A DNA stretch of 64,000 nt, taken from contig NZ_JYOA01000003.1 in the NCBI RefSeq assembly GCF_000955805.1, forward strand, positions 474,564 to 538,563, given 5' to 3'. The stretch is from Pseudomonas sp. 21 (lineage in GTDB: Bacteria > Pseudomonadota > Gammaproteobacteria > Pseudomonadales > Pseudomonadaceae). Shown in pieces: positions 18,094 to 26,015 of this stretch. Position 1 is the stretch's first letter. Each line of letters opens with the position of its first letter. The position numbers and the translations under genes were made by a program. The notes beneath the pieces were generated by a model. It saw only the letters and a program-made list of their open reading frames with translations. It was not told the origin of the DNA and ran no database searches.

Positions 18094-18294
18094 TCAGGCG
18101 CCGTGGCACTTCTTGTACTTGCTGCCGCTGCCGCAGGGGCAGGGATCGTTGCGGCCCACGTCCTTGAGCGGGTTACGCGCAGGCTCCTGGCTGTGGTTGC
18201 AGTGCGGGCCGTGCACGTGGCCATGGTCATGGTGGTGGTCATGATCGTGGTCGTGGTTGCAGTTCGGACCGTGTACGTGGGGTTCCTGGCTCAT
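18094..18294 (-). CDS. Small histidine-rich SEC-C motif protein
   Basis: A 66-residue protein. The N-terminal half is extremely His/Asp-rich, with two near-copies of HVHGPNCNH (about 5-13 and 26-34) flanking an [13 protein letters not shown] run. The C-terminal part is a SEC-C zinc motif, [17 protein letters not shown], as found at the end of SecA, where it binds Zn and SecB. The start at 18294 (MSQEPHVHG) is chosen over a GTG four codons earlier; neither has a strong ribosome site. Metal binding is very likely; the cellular role is unknown. It follows the LEA-like lipoprotein gene within nine bases. Confidence 0.85.
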   Translation of the reverse strand: MSQEPHVHGPNCNHDHDHDHHHDHGHVHGPHCNHSQEPARNPLKDVGRNDPCPCGSGSKYKKCHGA

Positions 18295-18302
18295 GGTGAC
18301 GC

Positions 18303-18788
18303 TCACTCGGGGATGAAATCGCCGGGAATTATCTCGCCATTGCGGGCGATGTGCACGCTCTGTCCGAAGAGCAGGCCGGTCTTCACTTCACCGTCGAGGC
18401 GATAGCGGATCGGCTTGTCCGGGTCTTCCAGCAGCTTGACGATGTACTTCATGTGCCGCCACAGGTTGGTGGTCACCGGCACTTCGAAGGTTTCGTGGCC
18501 GTTGGCCGGCACTGTGAACCAGTTATTCGACTCGCCTTCGGCGAGGTCGATATCGTTCAGCTTGACCTTGTAGGCCAGGCCGCGAACCGGAAGGCTGAAG
18601 TCATTCGGGTTGTCGATGCGGAAATGCAGGACGAACTCCTGCTCCAGCAAACGAGCTTTCACGACGTCTACTTTTTGCAGCTTCACGTCGGGTTGCTCGA
18701 AATTGCCTGACATCCAGCCACAGCCGGAGACGAGGCTGAACAGCCAGAACAGGCTGAGAATTCTTATCATTTGCGCCTGATAATTCAT
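18303..18788 (-). CDS. LEA14-like (LEA type 2) lipoprotein
   Basis: A 161-residue lipoprotein: the signal peptide ends at LVSGC (Cys23), followed by a WHy/LEA-2 beta-sandwich domain (about 35-150). The segment [28 protein letters not shown], with its IxNPN motif, is the domain signature. The ATG at 18788 has a strong GAGGGG ribosome site. LEA-2 proteins are linked to desiccation or envelope stress in plants and bacteria; the bacterial role is not settled. Probably co-transcribed with the SEC-C gene. Confidence 0.88.
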   Translation of the reverse strand: MNYQAQMIRILSLFWLFSLVSGCGWMSGNFEQPDVKLQKVDVVKARLLEQEFVLHFRIDNPNDFSLPVRGLAYKVKLNDIDLAEGESNNWFTVPANGHETFEVPVTTNLWRHMKYIVKLLEDPDKPIRYRLDGEVKTGLLFGQSVHIARNGEIIPGDFIPE

Positions 18789-18910
18789 GTCTACCCCTCA
18801 AGACGCCCCAGTGTACCAAGCACCTGCTCGGCCGCAAGTTGTTGTTACGTTAAAAGAAGCTGCACCATACTGGCCGAATGTAACCGGCGGGTTAACACAG
18901 GAGAGTGAAG

Positions 18911-19471
18911 ATGAGCCGCTATGAGATTGCCTTCTCGGGACAGACCGTTCCGGGTGCTCAGCTCGACACGGTCAAAGCCAACCTGGCCAGGCTGTTCCAG
19001 GCCGACGCGCAGCGCATCGAACTGCTGTTCTCCGGTCGCCGCATGGTGATCAAGAACAACCTGGATGCCGAGGCCGCGGAAAAGTACCGCAGTGTGATCG
19101 AGCGCGCTGGCGCTGTCGTCGAAGTGGTCGACATGGAAGCGCAGATCGAGGAGATCGAACTGGCCCCACCGCCGCCTGCCGAGCCCGTCAGCGCACCGGT
19201 ACAGCCGGCTGCATCTGCCGCTGCGCCACAGGGGCGTCTGAAAGTTGCGCCGCGTGACGAGTACATGGCCGCTTTCGCCGACGTGGATGCGCCGGACTTC
19301 GGCCTGGCCCCGGTAGGCGCCGACCTGCAGGACGAAAAGCCCGAGGCCCAGGCGCCGCGCGTGGACCTCAGCCAGTTCAGCGTTGCCCCGGTGGGCAGCG
19401 ACATGGGCCAGGCCAGGCCTGAACCGACGGCGCCTGCGCCGGACACCAGCCACCTCAAGCTGCAGGACTGA
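18911..19471 (+). CDS. Hypothetical protein with N-terminal alpha/beta domain and repeated APVG motifs
   Basis: A 186-residue cytoplasmic protein. The first about 75 residues form a compact alpha/beta domain (YEIAFSGQTVPGAQLD through VIERAGAVVEVVDM). A proline/alanine linker follows, then two related acidic motifs, DAPDFGLAPVGADL (about 129-142) and DLSQFSVAPVGSDMG (about 155-169). The repeated FxxAPVGxD unit looks like a short binding element. The ATG at 18911 sits eight bases after AGGAG; the GTG at 18905 is too close. Its TGA is directly abutted by the stop of the convergent TRIC gene. Function unknown. Confidence 0.75.
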   Translation: MSRYEIAFSGQTVPGAQLDTVKANLARLFQADAQRIELLFSGRRMVIKNNLDAEAAEKYRSVIERAGAVVEVVDMEAQIEEIELAPPPPAEPVSAPVQPAASAAAPQGRLKVAPRDEYMAAFADVDAPDFGLAPVGADLQDEKPEAQAPRVDLSQFSVAPVGSDMGQARPEPTAPAPDTSHLKLQD

Positions 19472-20098
19472 TCAGTCGCCCTGGTGCGGGTCGTCCTTGT
19501 AGACGAACTTGGGCATTTCCCAGCGGAAGCGGATCGCCAGCATGCGGAACAGGAAGCCGGCGGACAGGGTGATCAGCATGGCCTGCTCCTTGGGCAGGTC
19601 GATCTGCAGGCAGATCAGGTAGCACCAGGCGCTGGCGAAGGACACGCTGGCGTACAGCTCGCGGCGGAAGATCAGCGGCACGTCGTTGCAGAAGATGTCC
19701 CGCAGGATGCCGCCGAAGACCCCGGTGATCACGCCGCTCACGGCGGCGATCAGCAGGCTGTGGCCCATCTCCAGGCTGACCTGGCAACCGATCAGGGTGA
19801 AGGCCACCAGGCCAACGGCGTCCAGTGCGAGGAACATCGAGCGCAGGTGGCGCATCAGCGGGGCGATGAACACGGTGAACAGCGCGGCGCCGGCAGTCAG
19901 TGCCAGGTACTCCGGGTGACGCACCCAGGTCAGCGGGTAGTGGCCCAGCAGCATGTCGCGTACCGAACCGCCGCCCAGGGCGGTGACGCAGGCCACCAGT
20001 ACCACGCCGAACAGGTCCATGCTCCGCCGGCCGGCGGACAGCGCGCCGGTCATGGCTTCGGCGGTGATGGCGATGATGTAGAGAACGGTCAGCAGCAT
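19472..20098 (-). CDS. Trimeric intracellular cation channel (TRIC) family protein, YadS-like
   Basis: A 208-residue membrane protein with seven hydrophobic helices arranged as two inverted repeats. Each repeat carries the TRIC glycine motif: ALGGGSVRDMLLGHYPLTWV in the first and GVFGGILRDIFCNDVPLIF in the second. Prokaryotic TRIC channels are trimeric K+/cation channels. The ATG at 20098 starts MLLTVLYIIAITAEAMTGA, typical for the family; 30 upstream codons are rejected. It converges on the gene at 18911 with no gap. Confidence 0.92.
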   Translation of the reverse strand: MLLTVLYIIAITAEAMTGALSAGRRSMDLFGVVLVACVTALGGGSVRDMLLGHYPLTWVRHPEYLALTAGAALFTVFIAPLMRHLRSMFLALDAVGLVAFTLIGCQVSLEMGHSLLIAAVSGVITGVFGGILRDIFCNDVPLIFRRELYASVSFASAWCYLICLQIDLPKEQAMLITLSAGFLFRMLAIRFRWEMPKFVYKDDPHQGD

Positions 20099-20221
20099 GG
20101 CGAGGTCCGGCAGGGGTAGCCGGTGCGGCGAAACACCGCCGCCCCGGAAAAAAGCGCGGATTCTAGCCCAGACACCGAACGCCCCCAAGTGGGGCGAGTT
20201 CGCGCCTTACTCGATCCTGTC

Positions 20222-20695
20222 CTACTCAATCCAGGGACCGCAGCATTTCTTCAGCTTGCCGCCGGCGCCGCAGGGGCAGGGGTCGTTGCGTCCCAGCTTC
20301 ATCGGCACGGTGGGGTCGAGGAAGTACCAGCGCCCGTCGCGCTGGACGAATCCCGAGCACTCACGGTGGCTGTGCTCGCCACCGGCATCATGCCAGCGCG
20401 CAATGAACGTCACCCGTGCATGTTCCGGCTGGCCGCCGAGCACTTCATGGCTCACCACCTCCAGGCCCAGCCAGGTGCTGCCCAGGCTCCAGGTGCGAAT
20501 GGCGTCCAGGTCCAGGCCCTGTTGCTGGGCGGGGAGCGTCGTATCGCGCAGGTAATCCACCAGGCCCAGTGCGTAGGCGCTGTAGCGCGAGCGCATCAGC
20601 GCCTCGGCGGTGGGCGCCGCGACGCCGGCGTGGAAGCGCCCGCAGCAGTCGGGCAATGGGCGGCCGCTGCCGCAGGGGCAGGTCGGTTCGGTCAT
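20222..20695 (-). CDS. ychJ: YchJ family SEC-C motif protein (UPF0225)
   Basis: A 157-residue protein with two zinc knuckles: an N-terminal [14 protein letters not shown] and a C-terminal [21 protein letters not shown]. Between them is the NTF2-like YchJ middle domain with [13 protein letters not shown] and [27 protein letters not shown] segments. Length and layout match the family. It lies two bases after the preceding gene, so both are probably one transcript. Function remains unknown. Confidence 0.92.
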   Translation of the reverse strand: MTEPTCPCGSGRPLPDCCGRFHAGVAAPTAEALMRSRYSAYALGLVDYLRDTTLPAQQQGLDLDAIRTWSLGSTWLGLEVVSHEVLGGQPEHARVTFIARWHDAGGEHSHRECSGFVQRDGRWYFLDPTVPMKLGRNDPCPCGAGGKLKKCCGPWIE

Positions 20696-20697
20696 GG

Positions 20698-21186
20698 TCA
20701 CCACCAGTACTTGCCGAAGTTTTGCGGGTTGGCCCAGAACTTCGCATTGAGCCAGTCCGGGACCTGTTTGTATTCGTGCAGGTCGTAGGTGAACAGGGTG
20801 ATCACCTGGGCGTCGCGCTGGAAGCGCTCGCTGGCCTGCATGGCCAGGGCGTAGAAGTCGGCGTCCTGCGCCTGGGCGGCGTCGAGGTCGACCAGCACGG
20901 CCACGCGGCTGCTGTTGAGGTTGCGGATGCCCCCAACCAGTTGCTGCGCATCGCGGCGCGGCAGATGTTCCAGGCAGTCGGCCAGCAGCGCGAGGTCGTA
21001 GCGCTGGCCGGCCAGTTCCGCCGGCAGGGCGCCGGCGTCGGCGTGAAACAGTTCGCAATCCGGATGTGCCGCGAGAAAGGCGTCCACCGCTGGAATCTGG
21101 CTGGCGCCCACCAGCAGGAGGCGCTGCGGCGCGTAGCGATCGAGCAGGGCGGCAAGGGCTTGTTGCGGCGTGCGTGTCGAAATCAT
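20698..21186 (-). CDS. DUF6231-type hypothetical protein (methyltransferase-like fold)
   Basis: A 162-residue protein. The first two thirds look like a Rossmann-type methyltransferase: [29 protein letters not shown] (motif I/II), [14 protein letters not shown] (motif IV-like) and [11 protein letters not shown]. The glycine-rich SAM loop is reduced to VGAS, so catalytic activity is doubtful. The C-terminus is aromatic ([20 protein letters not shown]). I recall a similar gene next to ychJ and an ompA-family gene in Pseudomonas. The DUF assignment is from memory of that neighbourhood. Confidence 0.7.
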   Translation of the reverse strand: MISTRTPQQALAALLDRYAPQRLLLVGASQIPAVDAFLAAHPDCELFHADAGALPAELAGQRYDLALLADCLEHLPRRDAQQLVGGIRNLNSSRVAVLVDLDAAQAQDADFYALAMQASERFQRDAQVITLFTYDLHEYKQVPDWLNAKFWANPQNFGKYWW

Positions 21187-21326
21187 GGGGCTCGTCGAAG
21201 GCGGAAAATAATGAACGAAGACTAGCGTGTGACACCCATATGGCCTAGTGCTGGCGCATTCTGTCAGTCACGTCTTTACTCGGTAATTGTCGGTCAAGAC
21301 CCGATCATTAGAGGAGACATAACTTT

Positions 21327-21959
21327 ATGAGCATCACAAGGACCGCTTTACCCCTGCTGCTGGTAAGCACGTTGCTCACCGGCTGCGCAGGGTTGCAGAA
21401 GTCCGATTGGCCAACCTGCGCCGTGGTTGGCGGTGTCGGCGGCGCCGGTCTGGGTTCCATCGAAAGCAGCGCTTGGGCCGGTTGGGGAGCCCTGATTGGC
21501 GGTGTGCTGGGTGCGTCCTACTGCTGGGTGCATGGCGCCGCAGAGCAAGTGGCCGAGGTTCCGCCGCCTGCACCGGCTCCTGAGCCTGCTCCGGCTCCGC
21601 TGCCCAAGGAAGAGACCATCGTGGTGCGTGACCTGCACTTCGCCTTCGACTCGTCGAAGATCGATGCGCAGGACAAGGACAAGCTCGACACCATCGCTAC
21701 CCGCCTGAAGGGTGAGGCTGCGAGCACCGAGCTGAACATTGGCGGTCACACCGACAGCATCGGTACCGACGCCTACAACCAGAAACTGTCCGAACGCCGC
21801 GCCAACGCCGTGTCCAACTACCTGGTCGATTCTGGCGTACCTGCCAGCAGCATCAAGTCGGTCGTCGGCTATGGCGAGAGCCAGCCGGTTGCGGACAACA
21901 AGACCAAGGAAGGCCGCGCCGAGAACCGTCGCGTGGAAATCAAGATCACCCGCCAGTAA
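21327..21959 (+). CDS. OmpA-family outer-membrane lipoprotein
   Basis: A 210-residue lipoprotein (lipobox LTGC, Cys20). A small glycine-rich hydrophobic segment (about 32-65, VGGVGGAGLGSIESSAWAGW) precedes a proline linker (PPPAPAPEPAPAPLP) and a C-terminal OmpA peptidoglycan-binding domain (about 95-210) with LHFAFDSSKID, GHTDSIGTDAYNQKLSERRANAV and NRRVEIKI. It should tether the outer membrane to peptidoglycan. Preceded by AGAGGAG and followed by its own terminator. Confidence 0.93.
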   Translation: MSITRTALPLLLVSTLLTGCAGLQKSDWPTCAVVGGVGGAGLGSIESSAWAGWGALIGGVLGASYCWVHGAAEQVAEVPPPAPAPEPAPAPLPKEETIVVRDLHFAFDSSKIDAQDKDKLDTIATRLKGEAASTELNIGGHTDSIGTDAYNQKLSERRANAVSNYLVDSGVPASSIKSVVGYGESQPVADNKTKEGRAENRRVEIKITRQ

Positions 21960-21977
21960 GTCCGGCGTGATCTGTGC

Positions 21978-22003
21978 AAAGGGGGCCCTCGTGGCCCCCT
22001 TTG
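21978..22003 (+). terminator. Terminator after the ompA-like gene
   Basis: Stem AAAGGGGGCC / GGCCCCCTTT with a five-base loop, 18 bases after the stop and followed by GTCATT. Strong stem, weak T-tract. Confidence 0.7.
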
Positions 22004-22079
22004 TCATTCCCGGTTGCCACTGGCATAGGCCGGGACAGAGGCGTATGTTCCCCGGCAAAGAAAAACACGGGGGCACTTC

Positions 22080-22382
22080 ATGAAAGCGTTGTTGGGGCTG
22101 GGCAAACTGATTGCCCTGTTGTTCTGGCTGGCGGTGCTGGCGAACCTGATCCAACCCTTCGCACATCCCTTCGCGCTGCTGCTCAATGCGGCGGGCGCGC
22201 TGATCCTGCTGATCCACATTCTCGAAGTCCTGGCGCTGCGCAAGCGTCTGCAGGGCCGCCCGCATCCGGGCATGGACCGCCTGCAGATCCTGCTGTTCGG
22301 CGTGTTCCATTTCGCGACCCTGCCGCAGCCGGCAGCGGAGCAACCGGCATCGGCAAAAGTAGAAGGAGATACCCATGCGTAA
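22080..22382 (+). CDS. DUF1145 family membrane protein
   Basis: A 100-residue protein with two to three membrane helices (about 5-27, 30-52 and a shorter one near 68-82). The pattern FWLAVLANLIQPFAHPF and HPGMDRLQILLFGVFHFATL is typical of DUF1145 (YhhL-like) proteins. Its C-terminal tail overlaps the next gene start by eight bases, implying coupling. Function unknown. Confidence 0.85.
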   Translation: MKALLGLGKLIALLFWLAVLANLIQPFAHPFALLLNAAGALILLIHILEVLALRKRLQGRPHPGMDRLQILLFGVFHFATLPQPAAEQPASAKVEGDTHA

Positions 22383-23139
22383 GTCGTTGCTGGGCCTGGC
22401 GCTGTTCGCCCCGCTGGCGTGTTCGGCCGCCGGCACTGTCTCGGTGGAGGCCAACACCGTGCTGCGCCTGCCGGTGAAGGGCGAGAGTCTGAGCCTGGAC
22501 CGCATCAGCGTCGGCCCGGAAGGCGCGCTGCTGATTCCGTCGCGGGTCAAGGAGCTGAAGGTCGGCGAGCTGGACCTGGCGAAGAATGCGCGGATCGGCG
22601 TGTTCCCCGGCAACGATGCGCTGCAGATCGAGGTGCAGCACGGCAACCTCGCCGACGGCAGCGTGATCGCCGCGCAAGGCAGTTCCGGCAGCTTCGAGAA
22701 GCCGGCCAGCAGCGGCCGCAACCTGGTGCTGCGGCTACAGGACGTGGCGGTGGAAAACCTGCTGATCGACGTCCGCGGTGGTGTCGGCGCGCCGGGCTAT
22801 GATGGCCTGGACGGCGGCAGTGCGCAGACTTCCGGCTGCCTGTGGGGTAGCGGGAAGTCCGCCGGTAACGGCCAGAACGGCGCCGACGGCCAGACTGGCG
22901 CGTCCGGCGGCGTGGTGCGTCTGGAAGTACCTGAGCAGTTCGATGTTGCGAAGGTCAAGGTTCGCCTGGAAGGCGGCGCCGGCGGAGCGGGCGGCAAGCC
23001 CGGCAAGGCCGGTCCGCGCAGCAGTGAGAAGGGCTGCTGGTTCTATTCAGTGGCGGGCGAGAAGCCCGGTGCGGAGGGGCAGGGCGGTGCGGAAGGGGCG
23101 AAGGGCAGCGAAGGCCGCCTGGACGTGAAACGCTTCTGA
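22375..23139 (+). CDS. Secreted glycine-rich (collagen-like) protein
   Basis: A 254-residue secreted protein (signal peptide 1-19, cut near CSAAG). Residues 20-125 look beta-rich, a region of short repeats resembling a right-handed beta helix. From about 138 the protein is glycine-rich with G-x-x runs (GAPGYDGLDGG, GNGQNGADGQTGASGG, GGAGGKPGKAG, GAEGQGGAEGAKGSEG). Four Cys or fewer; one pair (GCLWG, GCWFYS) may be disulphide-linked. A surface or periplasmic structural role is plausible, but no family is recognised. Translation is coupled to the DUF1145 gene. Confidence 0.8.
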   Translation: MRKSLLGLALFAPLACSAAGTVSVEANTVLRLPVKGESLSLDRISVGPEGALLIPSRVKELKVGELDLAKNARIGVFPGNDALQIEVQHGNLADGSVIAAQGSSGSFEKPASSGRNLVLRLQDVAVENLLIDVRGGVGAPGYDGLDGGSAQTSGCLWGSGKSAGNGQNGADGQTGASGGVVRLEVPEQFDVAKVKVRLEGGAGGAGGKPGKAGPRSSEKGCWFYSVAGEKPGAEGQGGAEGAKGSEGRLDVKRF

Positions 23140-23152
23140 ATCGATGTCATCG

Positions 23153-23190
23153 AGAAAAAGCCCGCCCGGTAACGCGCGGGCTTTTTTCTT
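23153..23190. terminator. Bidirectional terminator
   Basis: Stem AAAAAGCCCGC / GCGGGCTTTTT with A-rich and T-rich flanks on both sides. It serves the plus-strand glycine-rich gene and probably the convergent CopD-like gene. Confidence 0.92.
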
Positions 23191-23204
23191 GGCGGTGCGG
23201 GGGC

Positions 23205-23669
23205 TTACCAGTGCGGGCGGGCGGCGACGAAAGCCACCAGCGCCATGCCGATCAGCAGGTTCAGGCCCACGGTCTTGCGGATCTTGCCCAGCGCAGCGCC
23301 GCCGGCCGGCCAGTCCTCGGCGCCCACCGCGCGGCGCAACTCCGGCAACTGCAGCGCCTGGATACGCAGGAACAGCGCGAGCATCGCCACATACAACCCC
23401 ATCATCACCTGCACGTAGCGCGGCGCGCCGGCCATGCCGTTGAAGCTCAGGTGCAGCATGCCTACGCCGGTCACCGGCAGCAGGATCACCGCGGCCCACA
23501 CCCAGCGGAAGAAGCGCGGGAAGACCTCCAGCCACAGCTTCAGCCGGGGCGGCGCCTCCAGCGCGGCGACGGCGGCCGGGCGCAGGACCATCCAGGCGAA
23601 GAACATGCCGCCCACCCAGACCAGGGCGGCCAGGACGTGCAGGGCATAGACGAAGGCAAAGGGTGTCAT
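23205..23669 (-). CDS. CopD-like membrane protein
   Basis: A 154-residue protein with four hydrophobic helices. The first holds HVLAALVWVGGMFFAWMVLRP, the signature of the CopD/YnaJ-like copper resistance domain, with a conserved His near residue 11. Other helices are WAAVILLPVTGVGML, VQVMMGLYVAMLALFL and GLNLLIGMALVAFVAA. CopD domains are thought to move copper or bind heme. Standalone short forms like this have no proven role. Confidence 0.82.
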   Translation of the reverse strand: MTPFAFVYALHVLAALVWVGGMFFAWMVLRPAAVAALEAPPRLKLWLEVFPRFFRWVWAAVILLPVTGVGMLHLSFNGMAGAPRYVQVMMGLYVAMLALFLRIQALQLPELRRAVGAEDWPAGGAALGKIRKTVGLNLLIGMALVAFVAARPHW

Positions 23670-23791
23670 TCGGACGATCTCCGCTGGCGATTGAAGTCAA
23701 GCGCGCTATCATAGCCGCCGATTCGAACCACTGAAAATTTATCCAGCATCCGGATGTGTCCTCAAGGCATGCTCCGGGGCCCGGGAAGTCC

Positions 23792-25936
23792 ATGCTCAGC
23801 ACCGAACTCAAGGCTACGATCCAGGGCGCCTACTCGCGTTTCCTCGAAGCCAAGGAACTCAAGCCGCGCTACGGCCAGCGCCTGATGATCGCCGAAGTCG
23901 CCAAGGTCCTGGGGACCATCGCCAGCGACGAGGAAGGCCATCGCCTGGGCGATGCCGCCGTGGTCGCCGTCGAAGCCGGCACCGGCACCGGCAAGACCGT
24001 CGCCTACAGCCTCGCCGCCATCGCCTGCGCCAAGGCCGCCGGCAAGCGTCTTGTGGTCGCCACCGCCACCGTCGCCCTGCAGGAGCAGATCGTCCACAAG
24101 GACCTGCCCGACCTGCTGCGCAACTCCGGCCTGTCGTTCAGCTTTGCCCTGGCCAAGGGGCGCGGGCGCTACATGTGCCTGTCCAAGCTCGACCACCTGC
24201 TGCAGGAAGGCCAGGCGCAGAGCGCCACCGCCCAGCTGTTCGAGGAGGAAGGCTTCCGCATCGACGTGGACGAGACCTCGACCAAACTGTTCAACCAGAT
24301 GATCGAGCGCCTGGCCGGCAACCGCTGGGACGGCGACCGCGACTCCTGGCCCGAGGCCATCGAGGACGCGCAGTGGGCGCAGGTCACCACCGACCACAGC
24401 CAGTGCACCAACCGCCATTGCCCGAACTTCCAGCAGTGCGCCTTCTACAAGGCGCGCGAAGGCATGACCAAGGTTGACGTGATCGTCACCAACCATGACC
24501 TGGTGCTGGCTGACCTGGCGCTGGGTGGCGGCGCGATCCTGCCGGACCCGCGCGACACCCTCTACGTGTTCGACGAAGGCCACCACCTGCCGGACAAGGC
24601 CATCGGCCACTTCGCCCACTTCACCCGCCTGCGTGCCACGGCCGACTGGCTGGGCCAGGTGGAGAAGAACCTGACCAAGCTGCTGGCGCAGAATCCGTTG
24701 CCGGGTGATCTCGGCCGCCTGATCGAGCAGGTGCCGGAGCTGGCCCGCGAGCTGCGCACGCACCAGCAGTTCATGTTCACCGCCTGCGAGGAGGTCGGCG
24801 ACTTCCGTGCCGGCGAGGACATGGAAGGCCGCGAGCGGCCACGCCATCGATTCGAGGGCGGGGTGATCCCCGAGCACATCCGCGAGATGGGCATCGAGCT
24901 GAAGAAGGGCTTCTCCAAGCTCACCGACCTCTTCACCCGCCTGACCGAACTGCTCAAGGAAGCCATGGACGGGGAGGGCAGCGTCGGCATCGCCAGCCAC
25001 CAGGCCGAGGAGTGGTACCCGCTGTTCGGCAGCCTGCTGTCCCGCGCCCAGGGCAACTGGGAACTGTGGACCGCCTTCACCAGCGAGGACCCGGAAGACA
25101 GCCCGCCCATGGCGCGCTGGCTGACCCTCGCCGAGAGCGGCACCTTCTACGACATCGAAGCCAACGCCAGCCCGATCCTCGCCGCCGAGACCCTGCGCCG
25201 CAACCTGTGGAACGTGGCCTATGGCGTGCTGGTGACCTCCGCGACCCTCACCGCGCTGGGCACTTTCGACCGCTATCGCATGCGCGCCGGCCTGCCGCGC
25301 GCGGCCGTCACCGCCGTGGTGCCGAGCCCGTTCCATCATGCCGACGCTGGCGTGCTGCGCGTGCCCGACCTCAAGGCCGACCCGCGCGATGCTGCCGCCC
25401 ACACCGCAGCGATCATCCGCGAGCTGCCGGAGATCGTCGAAGGCTCGCGCGGTTCGCTGATCCTGTTTTCCTCGCGCAAGCAGATGCAGGAAGTCTTCGA
25501 CGGCCTGGACCGCGACTGGCGCAAGCGCGTGCTGATCCAGGGCAACCTGTCCAAGCAGGAAACCCTGAACAAGCACCGCTCGCGGGTCGACGATGGCGAG
25601 CCGAGCGTGCTGTTCGGCCTGGCCAGCTTCTCCGAAGGGGTGGACCTGCCCGGCGCCTATTGCGAGCACGTGGTCATCGCCAAGATTCCCTTCGCGGTGC
25701 CGGATGACCCGGTGGAAGCGGCGCTGTCGGAATGGATCGAGGCGCGCGGCGGCAATCCCTTCATGGAGATCGCCGTGCCCGACGCCTCGCTGCGCCTGGT
25801 GCAGGCCTGTGGTCGCCTGCTGCGGACCGAGCAGGACCGCGGCACCATCACGCTGCTGGACCGCCGCGTGGTGACGCAGCGCTACGGCAAGGCCATTCTT
25901 AATGCATTGCCGCCGTTCCGCCGCGAAATTGCTTGA
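23792..25936 (+). CDS. dinG: ATP-dependent DNA helicase DinG
   Basis: A 714-residue XPD-like superfamily-2 helicase, 5'-3', that resolves R-loops and D-loops. Walker A is EAGTGTGKT (61-69); the Fe-S cluster cysteines are C129, C205, C210 and C216; the Walker B is DEGH (261-264). C-terminal motifs include ILFSSRKQM, GLASFSEGVDLPG and VQACGRLLRTEQDRG. The ATG at 23792 gives MLSTELKATIQG; 12 upstream codons are rejected as lacking conservation-like features. Confidence 0.96.
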   Translation: MLSTELKATIQGAYSRFLEAKELKPRYGQRLMIAEVAKVLGTIASDEEGHRLGDAAVVAVEAGTGTGKTVAYSLAAIACAKAAGKRLVVATATVALQEQIVHKDLPDLLRNSGLSFSFALAKGRGRYMCLSKLDHLLQEGQAQSATAQLFEEEGFRIDVDETSTKLFNQMIERLAGNRWDGDRDSWPEAIEDAQWAQVTTDHSQCTNRHCPNFQQCAFYKAREGMTKVDVIVTNHDLVLADLALGGGAILPDPRDTLYVFDEGHHLPDKAIGHFAHFTRLRATADWLGQVEKNLTKLLAQNPLPGDLGRLIEQVPELARELRTHQQFMFTACEEVGDFRAGEDMEGRERPRHRFEGGVIPEHIREMGIELKKGFSKLTDLFTRLTELLKEAMDGEGSVGIASHQAEEWYPLFGSLLSRAQGNWELWTAFTSEDPEDSPPMARWLTLAESGTFYDIEANASPILAAETLRRNLWNVAYGVLVTSATLTALGTFDRYRMRAGLPRAAVTAVVPSPFHHADAGVLRVPDLKADPRDAAAHTAAIIRELPEIVEGSRGSLILFSSRKQMQEVFDGLDRDWRKRVLIQGNLSKQETLNKHRSRVDDGEPSVLFGLASFSEGVDLPGAYCEHVVIAKIPFAVPDDPVEAALSEWIEARGGNPFMEIAVPDASLRLVQACGRLLRTEQDRGTITLLDRRVVTQRYGKAILNALPPFRREIA

Positions 25937-25940
25937 GTGT

Positions 25941-25995
25941 GCGGGAGCGAGTTCCCGCGCTGGCTGTCAAACGATCGCCCGCCGCCCGGCGGGCG
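25941..25995 (+). terminator. Two hairpins between dinG and the glycosidase gene
   Basis: GCGGGA-GCGAGT-TCCCGC at 25941-25958 and a second GC-rich hairpin near 25976-25995 (CGCCCGCC...GGCGGGCG). The first resembles a REP half. No T-tract follows, so this may be an attenuator or mRNA end-protecting structure. Confidence 0.45.
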
Positions 25996-26015
25996 TGTTG
26001 CAAGGATTCGAATCC

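Noticed and set aside
25902..26015. Longer start for the glycosidase
   Set aside because: It would hide the signal peptide and read back into dinG; the ATG at 26016 has a ribosome site.
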